From Myrica gale (taxonomy: Eukaryota > Streptophyta > Magnoliopsida > Fagales > Myricaceae), in contig OZ005616.1 of the NCBI GenBank assembly GCA_963930655.1, forward strand, positions 24,068,922 to 24,132,921: a stretch of DNA of 64,000 nt. Reading direction: 5' to 3'. A program made the position numbers and the translations under genes. Each line of letters starts with the position of its first letter. Within the stretch, counting starts at the first letter, position 1. Positions 54,276-64,000 of the stretch are shown here, piece after piece. Under the pieces are notes generated by a model that saw nothing but the letters and a program-made list of their open reading frames with translations, made no database searches and had not been told where the DNA came from.

Positions 54276-55789
54276 TTTGAAGTCTTTCCAACGTTTGCCA
54301 TCTCATGTATTTACTACTTTTTTTATCCTGATGTGATGTAGTGAACAAGCCTGTTGATTCTTAATGATGCAAGTTCTGACAATATGAAAATGTTGTTTTC
54401 TGTCATTTCTAGTTTCGCATAATGAGTAAAACTGGTTGCTTAAGAAAATATTTACGGCATGATATCAACAGAATGGTCTTTAACCTTTGAACTTTCGTTA
54501 TGGGTGAGTTGCTCTTTCACTTCTAAACGAAATTCAAGAGTGTTCCATAAACACTAACTCAGGCCACTTGATTAAGCTTTTACGTTTTCTTTTTCCTTTC
54601 TTTTGGGCGATATAGATATGTGCAATTGGTATCGATATAGTTGGAACACATTGGTAGCAACTTTTTAAGATGAGGATCATGAGGTTGCTTTTACTTCCAA
54701 AGTGTGGCCTCTTAAATAAATAATCTACCTCCTCATTGTCAAAGAGTTCTTTTACAGGATCAGCATACATTAAATGTTGGAGGAGCCACGTATTATATCT
54801 TTCTCGCTTTAAGTTGGACCATATTAGCACATAGTGTAAAATATAAAATCGCTAGGTATTTTGAAATGCAAAGTGTTAGGTTTAGTAGTTAAAGATATAA
54901 ATTGTAAAAGTATGCATTGTAAAGGCATGGTAAACTCGTTGGTATTTTGAAATGCAATGTGTAAGTTTAGTAGTTAAGGATGTAAATTATAAAAGCATAG
55001 TAGCTAGAACATGCCAAGTTTATTTTTCCCTAATTATAATAATAATAATAATAAAAATACAGCTGAACAAGCCTTACCACGCATTAACACTTCTCTCAAG
55101 ACTTCAATCGAACATTTGAACTTTTTTCTTAAGACTTTCATATACAAAATCTATAGACTACAGTGAACTGCATACGGTGTTTGAGCTTTTGTAAGTTTAT
55201 CCAGTTAAATGATCTCATCATGTTAGGCTTTTAAACATAATGATCATCTGCTCTACAACATTTTGACAAAAGCACCGTTTTATTGTTTGGATTGTCCCAA
55301 AAATCTGGAAATGAGACTGCACACGATCATTTCTTCTAATATAATGAAATTGGACCCATACTTTCAATGCATGGCACACCCATTCCACCGGCAATATTTA
55401 AGCTAAGTACTTTGACATGCGCATTGTTTAGATTTTTTGACATGCACATGGATGTCAAATAGTTTTAGCATGATTTAGCAAGAGAATATTCCACAAAAAC
55501 ATAATACAAGCTTATATAGCACCTCTGGGCTAAAATACAGGCCCAATGCACTACCTCTTACTAATTCTGATCGTCACGTTTGTTTACTCTGTTCCCTTCA
55601 GAGCTTAGGAAGGATCTATTGAGGAAGAAATATGTACCTCCAAGCAGTGCTCTTGGCCCACACACACACACACAGATATATATATTTAGAGAGAGAGAGA
55701 GAGAGAGATGTTCATCTACGAAGTTTATCCATTACTGCATGAAAATTCTACTGCAACTGCATCAACTCATTGATTGCTTGTGCTAATGG
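54276..55789. other. Intergenic between HDC1 and the Harbinger gene
   Basis: AT-rich DNA with HDC1 3' flank on the left. It holds an 86-bp-period direct repeat (54855-55003) and a (CA)n(TA)n(GA)n microsatellite cluster at 55659-55708. No coding exon was recognised. The Harbinger element's outer terminal repeat should lie in this stretch if it survives, but I could not identify it. Confidence 0.45.
54855..55003. repeat. Diverged direct repeat, period 86 bp
   Basis: GGTATTTTGAAATGCAA begins at 54855 and again at 54941. In both copies it is followed by GTGT-AG-TTTAGTAGTTAA, GAT-TAAATT and AAAAG-AT. There are two copies with several substitutions. Confidence 0.8.
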
Positions 55790-57148
55790 TCACCACTCAT
55801 CCCAGTTATTTATGAAGTCATCCCACATTGCAGCGGCAATTGACTCGCGTGATGAGAAAGCAACTTCTTCCTGTATTGGTGAACCCAATGGTACATCAGG
55901 ATGCTCAAAATCAGGAAACTCATCCACCATCACTCCCTCAACATTAGTGAACAACCGATCATTTGGTTCCTCTCGCTTGATGTAATTGTGCAGAACACAG
56001 GCAGCTATAACTATATCCCGTTGTATATGAAATGCATACTGAGGTGCTAGTTTGAGAATAGGAAATCGAGTTTTCAACACATCAAAAGACCTTTGAATGA
56101 CATTCCTCAGATACGAGTGTCTATGATTGAATAACTCCTTTGCATTTCGAGGTAACTGATTAGCACCTCTATATTCATGAACATAGTACCGGACTCCTTG
56201 ATACGGAGCAATAAATCCTTCCATATTTGAATATCCAGAGTCAACAAGATAATATTTTCCTGCACAACATAATCATCATCAAATTTGTCCCATTGGTAGC
56301 AATAACAAAGAACAAGATACAACAAAAGAATGGCTTTTCATGACAGGAATATATATTAGTGATCAAACCTTCAGGAATGTGAGGGAAATTCTGATCTGGG
56401 TCATCAAGGACCGCCCGCAATACGCGCGAATCGGCAGCTGAACCTTCCCAGCCAGGATAAATGAATATGAACTGTAGGTCAAACGTGCAAGCAGCCAATA
56501 CATTTTGAGACAGAATACCTTTCCTATTACGAAATTGAGATTGATCTTTTGCTGGGACATGTGCAGGAATGTGCATGCCATCAATGACTCCAATACAATC
56601 CTGAGACGATAGTAGGTCAATGACATAAAATGAAGCAAAAGAAATAAAGCAGACAAAGCAACCGTTTAAATGTAGACCTTAAAATATGGGTAAAATCTAC
56701 TATTTCCAAGGATTTCAGGAGGAGTTGTGAGGAGAGGAGGTTGTAAAAATTCACGTGATAGAGACTTGATTGCCTTCAGCACATTATTGAAATGCCGGCT
56801 AATGGTTTCACCCGAGTGTTGAAACCGCTCTTGGATTACTCTGTTACGCTCATTATGACCAATAATGTTCAAAAAAATTGCCAGCTGCTCCTCTATCATA
56901 ACCCCAGCAGTATCATGTACCATGCCTCTTTGTCTAAGAATGTCACATAGCCTGTGGAATACATGTCTATTCATCCGCAGCATTTCCCAACATCCATCAT
57001 CATGGCCCGTCAGCACTTCCGTCATGAAACTACTTCCATGAGGTGATATTGTGCGACAAGGCTGCCTGGTTATACTCTTATAATAATAGTAACCAGCAGC
57101 TGCTGCAACCAATTCCATCTCATCCAATTCCAAGTCAAAGTCATCCAT
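55790..57148 (-). CDS. PIF/Harbinger transposase-derived nuclease-fold protein (HARBI1/ALP1-like)
   Basis: Three exons, 57148-56678, 56600-56369 and 56259-55790, join in phase to 390 residues with no internal stop. The N-terminal part has the helical domain of plant Harbinger transposases (MNRHVFHRLCDILRQRG, EEQLAIFLNIIGHN). The DDE_4 domain follows: CIGVIDGMHIPA (first Asp), FIYPGWEGSAADSRVL (second Asp), DSGYSNMEGFIAPYQGVRYY, then RNVIQRSFDVLKTRFPIL. In active relatives the third acidic residue is the Glu of the IER-FG-LK motif. Here it is Gln (codon CAA) and the next Gly is Asp. The fold is intact but cleavage activity is doubtful. It may be a domesticated gene such as ALP1, or a recently dead element. 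The chosen start MDDFDLELDEM follows two less likely upstream Met codons. Confidence 0.88.
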
Positions 57149-57457
57149 CGTTGCTGATGTATCTGTAAAAGTAAAATATGGATACAGTATGTGCAACACA
57201 AGAAAATAACCATTGACCTACACAATCAATTGTTCTTGGCAATATTTCAATCATGTATCGAGGCAATTGTTAATCAACACAGAATCTAAGTCGGCTAACT
57301 ATCGTTTAGACCATCAAACCAAAAGTGATACAGCCATAAACCACAAAGTCAAAACTAATTACAAACAAAAGTTCCTTAGGAGTCTTCTTGATTGTACAGA
57401 CCATAACTTTGGAACCAGAACAAGATAGAACAAAACCAACAAGGTGGCCTAATCCAG

Positions 57458-57868
57458 TCAACTAGAGGAAGCACCAAATTTGCCGTGCAACCATGGCAAC
57501 CGTTTCTCATTTTTAAGAGAGACGAAAGTTTCTCTGGCATTGGGGCTTTCAAATAAATCCAAAGCAAAGAAATAGATGCTTTGATCAACACCTTGCATCT
57601 CATCCAGTACTTTTATGCATTTGCTTATGGAAAACCGGTCCTCATTCTTCATAATTGCAGTTGCCCTCATTTTTGAAGCAGCTGCAATTTCTAGCATCGC
57701 ATCCACTAAAGCATCGCCAGTAGCTTTCCGACTTCTCTTCCGACGACCTGAACTAGATGGCATCCCAGACTGACGCTTATGTCCATCTAACATGTTAGCA
57801 TCATCTCCGGAGCCCGAAGAAGCATCCTCATCCACAAAATTCATCGGTGCACTAGGATCAATAGACAT
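57458..57868 (-). CDS. Truncated Harbinger ORF1 / L10-interacting MYB-like C-terminal region
   Basis: A 136-codon frame upstream of the transposase on the same strand, 309 bp away. It starts MSIDPSAPMNFVDED and has a basic patch (GRRKRSRKATGDALVDAML) and a C-terminal helical segment: SISKCIKVLDEMQGVDQSIY, then FALDLFESPNARETF and NEKRLPWLHGKF. That segment is typical of the C-terminus of the Myb/SANT-like proteins that plant Harbinger elements encode beside their transposase and of L10-interacting MYB-domain relatives. The DNA-binding Myb/SANT part expected at the N-terminus was not found upstream, so either an exon was missed or the gene is truncated. Order and spacing support a common origin with the transposase. 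Confidence 0.55.
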   Translation of the reverse strand: MSIDPSAPMNFVDEDASSGSGDDANMLDGHKRQSGMPSSSGRRKRSRKATGDALVDAMLEIAAASKMRATAIMKNEDRFSISKCIKVLDEMQGVDQSIYFFALDLFESPNARETFVSLKNEKRLPWLHGKFGASSS

Positions 57869-60800
57869 GCTTTAGGTCTCAACAAATATCAACTGATAAG
57901 TTTTTGGTCCCAACTGTCGTCATCTCAAAATAACAGTAAAGCCCGTAATCATTACAATCCTCTACTATGACAAGAAATAAATATCCATAGGAGGACAAAG
58001 AGCCAAAGACGGATAACAAACAAAAAACACCAACAAGATCAGCGCATAGAAACAAAAAATAAAAAAGGAATGAAAGGAAAAAGCAACAAACAAAGAATTA
58101 CCGCGCATCCATCATTATTATTAATCAAGTCACCAGCTCTATCACTCGCTACAATGATGAAAATAAGAGAAGAATAAAAAAATTCTCAAACAATTCCAGA
58201 TAGCATACAAAATTATGTTCATTTCTGAGCAATCAACTATTGGTAATTTAATTTGCGCACAACCAGTTAAACACTATTCCTTTATGGTTCTTCGAATGAC
58301 TTTTTTCAGGCGTTTCTTCCCCAAATCATATTTCTCACTTCTATGTCAAAGAGAACGAAGAATGTTAGTTTCAGTTTTGAAGTAAATGGCAGCAAACAAG
58401 TTACACCAGTTGCACGCATGCCAACAGTACGCTGCATTGCCTAGAGTTTTTACATTTCTAACTATTAAATGCATGCGTGTCATTTTATCGAAGTCTCCAA
58501 TTTAAAATCCAAAGGTTGGAACTGTAGCTGCTTAAGCGAACAGCCTAACTCAGGTACCGTCATTATCTCCTCTGTTTTCTAGTCATTACAAAAGGTCCTT
58601 GCTTTCTGTCCAGTAATCTTTTACTGTAGTTGAACTTTTAACCAATTTTCTCTTTCCCTTTAAGATTTTGTAATTGGAAAACATCAAGATAAGAACATGC
58701 CCTTTTAAATACAAAAGGAGCCTTGTTCTACAAATGCTTAACCAAAGAAAATTACTTATTAACGCCTGAAAACATTAAGAAAACCATGTCAGCGAGTGTC
58801 ACATGATTAGGCAATGCTGTAGAATTGACCAACTATTCTCACAGTATATAGAAGCATATCAAACATAGGTCAGGAAAGAAAAGAAGAAGAAATAAACAAA
58901 AGACAATGTCCTTATATGCTCAACTTAAGAGGTTGCCAATATCAGAACCACAAGCATAAAGCACGTAATAATATAAAAGAAGAACTTAGTAATTCCAATT
59001 TAACTCGGCGCCGGCATCGATAAGGAATGCACTTATAAAAAGAAAAGTAATTCCAATTTAACTGATCAACAAACTTGTATACAGAGCCAATTTTTTTCCT
59101 TTAAAGTATTGAAAGCCAATTCGGAGTAACAGATTTTATGGTGTTTTCTTCTCGACCAGCTTCGAGCAAGCAACAATGTATTGCGGCAAATTCCGGACAA
59201 AAAAAGAAGGAAGGAGTTAAAAAACGAACCGGGCTGTCACAAACAAATCGATGAAAATCGTATAAGAGAGGGGCAGAGAAGCAGAGGTCACAGATTCTGA
59301 ACATAGCATTGGACAATAACTTGTTCCACTCTTTGGTTGCCGAGAAAATGCAGGAAAATGAACAGAAGGAAAAAAAAAAAAAACATCTCCGAATCATTGA
59401 CTTGTAGGAAATGCAAAGAGCAAATTGCAAAACTCGCTGGATCACTGACATTTCAATGATTTGATCTGAGCCAAATAGTCGCCTGCGCTTACATGAGGTA
59501 GGTTCATGTTCTCGAGAAGAGCAAAACAAATTCACGCAAAAGACACAAACTTTCATTGTTTTTTACTTTTTCTCTTTCAGTTTCTCGTGTTTCTGTAGCT
59601 ACCAAACAAGAATTAACCAAAAAAAACCCTAGACACTGTATTAGCAAGGAGAAAAATATCATAGGAGGGAAGGTGGAAGGGACAAGGCAAACGTACCAAG
59701 ATTGTTGCTTTAAACCTTGGAAAAACTTTAAAACCCTTTTTCTCCTCCTGGTGATCTAATTCAACGGTTTTACTAATCACAATCTCAGTCGGACTCGTGA
59801 CTAATTTATTATCCACCGTTTGAGTTTTATTTTTCTCACTCACTTTCAAAATATATTTAGAAAAAGAGGGAAGCCAAGAAAAAAAAAAGCCTTTGCCCAA
59901 ACGCAGGAAGAAGTAATGCGAAAGTAGAAAATACGTTGACCTCACGTGGAGGGAAGATATGGTAGGGCATATCGTATTTACTCAAATGCCCCCACCATGT
60001 CCATAGTTTAGTTACTGTGCTAAGCATTATTGTGTTGAGCATGTGAGCCACGGTTGAGATTAAAATCGTCAAAATTTAAGAGTGTAGATTGCACCACATC
60101 AATTAAAATATTTTGAATATTTAAATGATGTGTTTCACTACAACCGTTGGATCTCTAGTTTTTAATCTCAACCGTGTCTCAGCATGCTCAGCACAATAGT
60201 GCTTAGCACAATAACCGAACTCGTCCATACAATCGAGGGGGGGGAAGGTTTCAACTTCCATCCTGGACTCACTTGTCTTGGAAATCAAACAGAGATTGCC
60301 GAGTTACCTCAAATCAAATAAACAATGTTTGGTTAACGAAGAACTCCCTAATTTCCTTGCTAATACCATTTCTTCAAGAAACATCTTCATGTTCCTTTGA
60401 GTTATTCCGTAATGCATGATTTTGCTTGGTATTCTGTCGGCATCGCACAAAGAAATAGGGGACGATAGTTTATGGTTAACGGTATATTTTTTTTTGGATA
60501 AGTACTTAAAAGGCATATGAGATATTAGAGTGATGATTTCTTGTTACGGAAATCAAAAGGCCTCTCGTTCGTTTCCCAATTTTGAAATTAGAACTTCATC
60601 AAATTGCGGACCGGGATATATGCAAAAGTACAACAATAGAACATCAATTTCTACTCGAAAACTGGCTAAAATTGCAATTCAACTCGATCAAAAGCGCGCC
60701 ACTACCACAAACATCACCTCTGTCGATTAGGACATAACCTCCTTGAAAATATTAGAATTCCATAGGTTTTTTTTATACTAATAGCATTCGAAAATAGCCC

Positions 60801-61149
60801 CTCCGAATCCAAGGCAAGCAAACTCAAAAATTTTCAACTGGGAGCTCGCTGAAAGCACACAAGCCTTGCTTTAACCGCATAAAGTTATGGCATGCCCCAA
60901 ACCTAATATCAATGTATAAAGATATATAGGTGGAAATTTCACCAACATGCATGCCAACCTTGTCTTATTATCTTTCAAACAAAAATAAGTACAATAATCC
61001 GAGTGCACCACAGAGACAGAGAGAAGAAGAAAACACTATCTGCACTCTAAATGATGATGTGTTTATCTACATGTAGGGAAATTAAGAGAAAAACAAATCT
61101 AGTCGCCTAACCCAAGAAAAAAATACTGCCAGAAAACAAAATGGATCAA
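57869..61149. other. Intergenic / upstream region of the Harbinger gene pair
   Basis: AT-rich DNA. A minus-strand segment near 58095-58145 (ending GGATGCGCG before GTAATTC) could be a 5' leader exon of the Harbinger transcripts, and a telo-box (AAACCCTA at 59624-59631) could mark their promoter; both are guesses. A MITE lies at 60011-60215. The right end is the 3' UTR of NOT11. Frames of 60-150 codons here are rich in Phe, Ser and Cys from poly-pyrimidine DNA and are not considered genes. Confidence 0.4.
60011..60215. mobile_element. Small foldback MITE with ~55-bp inverted arms
   Basis: The left arm 60011-60065 (GTTACTGTGCTAAGCATTAT ... GGTTGAGATTAAAA) pairs with the right arm 60160-60215 (TTTTAATCTCAACCG ... 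TGCTTAGCACAATAAC) with about six mismatches, around an AT-rich centre. It has no coding content. The target duplication is not clear. Confidence 0.8.
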
Positions 61150-63962
61150 TCATTCCAAGGACTTGAGAAGCCTAAATAAGGCAGCTGCTTCCCTAATACG
61201 CGAGAATTCAATGCAGAAAGCTTGGACTTCAATGAACAGATCTTTAACTGCAAGGATGACAAACCACTGAGAGAAATCATCATATATTTTAACCATATTC
61301 TTCTAGACAACGTACTTTCTACTTCCTGAGCGTCCACACAGTATATAACCATTTACATACCCTCATATAATGTTATACTTTTCCAGAACTAATTATGATG
61401 ACATGATTTATCAATTAAGAATCTGTAGGGAACCTCGAATCATTCGAAAATGAGTTGCATGCCAATCTTTTCTATACCCTCATATAATGTTTCAGACATG
61501 TTCTGATTATGCATGCCAAAGAAAATATCTTCATCCAAAGGAGCATTAAAATTTTAGCTAGCCAGTGTTCAACATGCTTCCAATTTCCTCGTCCAAAGAT
61601 GAAATCAGCTCTATTATCATGGCATCGACATCATTGACACTTGAATTTCTCACATGTGAACTTCGGTATCTGTTATGATCCTAATTTTCTTCTTTCCATT
61701 TCTGCATCCCCTTTGAATATACATGTGTTTGTGTATTTTCTATACATATCTACATAGTCACGTATAGATATCGCTGCAGCCACTCACGTTTGCATGGTGA
61801 ATTGCACAATCAAATCACCTCAAGATTAACAGTAGTTCAATCTGCAAATAAAACGGAACACTCACCATTGATGATATTGTTTCGGATAAGGCTTTGTAGG
61901 AAAACGCATACAAGTCTCACAAGCCTGTTCTGCATGTACTTATCCTGGAGGAAAGAGAATTCTTAAGATTTCAAATTGTACCCATGACAAAGTCTCTTAA
62001 TTCCTACAAGCATCCAGCGTGAATTCCAAATTGCGCCCCCCCCCCCCCAACACAAACAAAAAACACAGAAAAAGAACAAAACTGTCTGAGAGAAAACATC
62101 AAAAGAACAGATAAATTATAAGTCCATCATGCTACAAAACTTCTTCGACATTGCTACTAAGTTGCCATATGAAATCAACAAAGTTGCTCATATGGCATTT
62201 ACATGGAATGCATATGACAGTCTGCATCATGGAGTGGAATAGATGGATCTACGCCCCTTATAGATGTTCAAAAAAACCACGACAACCGTGAGAACAATAA
62301 GTTCTTTCCTATGCACATACTTAAAAGTGAGCAACTCAAATAAACCTTCCCACAATTGGGACTAAGATACCCCTCGTCTCAATTTTGAAGCCTTTGAAAA
62401 GGGAAAAAACTCTAACCCTAATACTACTCTAGTCAAACTGCCATCTGAAGCAAATGGGTACATCTAGTCAACCAACTGCCCCTCCATGCTCTAATTATAA
62501 TTCGCAGAAAACAGCAGCTTAACAGCCACAAGGTAAAATAAAGTACCTTGATATTCTCACAAGATGATATACAGTTAGTTATGTACATGCGTATGAACTC
62601 TGAGGGAAGGTCAACTGATGTTGTGAGCCTGTTAACAACTTCCATCGAGTGTAGACTCATGTCCATATTGACAAGCACTGTAAAATAGCTGCACATATGG
62701 ATTAAAATCACGAAAGGGAAAGACAAATCAAGCAATGTTAGGAAGTGTATCGGCACAGCAGTATAAAACAGGAAGTAAATCAACACACCAAGACATACTC
62801 TGCAATTTCAGTAGAGTTTATCAATTTCGTGAGAACTTCAACTGCAATTAGAGGATTATTTTCCACCAATTCCTGATTAAGAAAATAAAAAAGAAAAAAG
62901 AAAAAAAGTAATCAAATAGCATGCCAGAACCACTCTTGCCAACAGTCCGCAAAAACTGTTTGATTACTTAATCACATACTGGTAGCTTTCTTGGTGTCAG
63001 TCCACAATGATAAACAAGCTTTGGGTCATTTGCCAACTCCACCAAGACTTGCTGCACAATGATATTAAATACATAAAAAAAGAGTATTTTTGAAATAATG
63101 AATGCAACAAAATGAAAGTATACATAGGTGAAGTCCCCAGCATTTCTCACTGAAAATTGACGTCAAGTCTAACAAGCAAACACCATCTATTCATCACTTG
63201 AAATCACTTACTTCAAGCAAAGAGCATAGGTCAAAAGATCTTAAATAAATTATCCTAAATACACTCCTGTAGGGACCATTTTATTTTTACTGAGTGAATG
63301 ATAGTACTTCCATCTCCTTCTTACAGTAACTTGTCCGTAATTCCATTTGTTACAGTAACTTGACCATCATTCCATTTCTTACAGTAAAATTGTCCATCAT
63401 CAAGCGAAGTAGAAAACACCTACTAGAATCTACATAAAATTACAGAGGGACGACTCAGAAGCCCACCCTTGTTTCTTGTTACTCGAGTGGTAACAGGCAT
63501 AGCAAGGATATGGTGAATCCTAACTCGTGCCAGTTTCACAAGACAACCATTTCACTCATCCTTGCACATAAGGATAAATACTTTACCATTACTTAAACCC
63601 CCACTTGAGAGATTCACATGAACCATATATGGGAACTTTCCAAATTTTTAGAAAAGTGGCAATTGATCCTCCCAGGGTTTGACCTTCTCATGGCACAGAT
63701 ACAGCAAGCATGACTTTTGCGTGTAGGAGCATTCAGAAAATGAATCCAACTTTGAACTGCTAAAAATATCATAAATGTAAACTGGATAATACATGTTAAG
63801 ATCTAATAAATTGTAAATAGGCACCTCTTGTTGTGGAGGCACAAGTGGTCCCTTCAAAGCTTTTGCAATCAAATCCCTTACTGCTGCCTCCCTGCTAGTA
63901 TCAACACACATACCGTAATCCCATAGAAGCTCATGACTGTCATCAGGGCTGAGCCACACTAG
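61150..63962 (-). CDS. NOT11: CCR4-NOT complex subunit 11, C-terminal part (partial)
   Basis: Six consecutive 3' exons, 63962-63825, 63051-62980, 62872-62799, 62688-62547, 61944-61866 and 61247-61150, join in phase to 200 residues ending LFRLLKSLE and TGA. The gene continues beyond the right edge. Sequence highlights are [91 protein letters not shown] and [20 protein letters not shown]. This is the conserved C-terminal domain of CNOT11/C2orf29, near-collinear with the animal protein. NOT11 anchors in the CCR4-NOT deadenylase complex with NOT10 and the NOT1 N-terminus, and helps recruit targets and ubiquitin-related factors for mRNA turnover. Sequence right of 63962 is intron. Confidence 0.95.
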
Positions 63963-64000
63963 CTGAAAAGGGCTTTACAAGCATAAATCAAGTACACCAA

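Noticed and set aside
59101..59945. Minus-strand frames of 110-151 codons rich in Phe, Cys and Ser
   Set aside because: They translate poly-pyrimidine tracts and have no recognisable domain; at most they overlap a 5' leader.

Overview
This is plant nuclear DNA from a dicot, probably a woody rosid. The genes have GT-AG introns, several are plant-specific families (class III peroxidase, ZF-HD homeobox, plant-type LigB/DODA), non-coding DNA is AT-rich, and L1-type LINEs, MITEs, a Harbinger transposase gene and a plastid DNA insertion lie between and inside genes. The species cannot be fixed from the sequence alone. Exon structures were built by hand from reading frame, GT-AG sites and remembered family sequence. 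Seven gene models close without a frame break: SFT2, ZHD, DODA-like, SET, GFAT, HDC1 and the Harbinger transposase. The last exons of an eighth gene (NOT11) also close.

Layout, left to right. 1-179 (+) is the 3' end of a class III peroxidase. 1190-9892 (+) is an SFT2/Got1-type vesicle transport protein in six exons, with a decayed 3.7-kb LINE in intron 2. 11.2-12.8 kb holds two minus-strand retroposons, one with a perfect 19-bp target-site duplication (TSD). 14282-15028 (-) is a ZF-HD homeobox gene with an intronless coding region. 19361-23264 (-) is a three-exon LigB/DODA-like extradiol dioxygenase whose first intron carries a ~0.83-kb tandem duplication. 24853-28249 (-) is a five-exon SET-domain protein methyltransferase. 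28.3-33.8 kb is repeat-rich, with a GC-rich minisatellite and LTR-like sequence. 34504-40448 (+) is an 11-exon glutamine:fructose-6-phosphate amidotransferase (GFAT). 42106-54275 (+) is an 11-exon HDC1/Rxt3-like histone deacetylation complex gene with an 8-nt microexon, a ycf2 plastid fragment and a 498-bp tandem duplication in introns. 55790-57868 (-) is a PIF/Harbinger transposase gene plus a truncated Myb/SANT-partner ORF. 61150-63962 (-) is the 3' part of the CCR4-NOT subunit gene NOT11, which runs off the right edge.

The genes are unrelated housekeeping or regulatory loci (secretion, transcription, amino-sugar synthesis, protein methylation, chromatin, mRNA decay). I see no operon-like or cluster logic and no clear new biological system. 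The most informative material is the record of insertion events. One LINE family has left a long copy, short tail copies and even an 18-bp tail-only insertion flanked by TSDs. Duplicated intron copies supply 'empty-site' controls for two insertions. An intact Harbinger transposase ORF has lost the third catalytic acidic residue.
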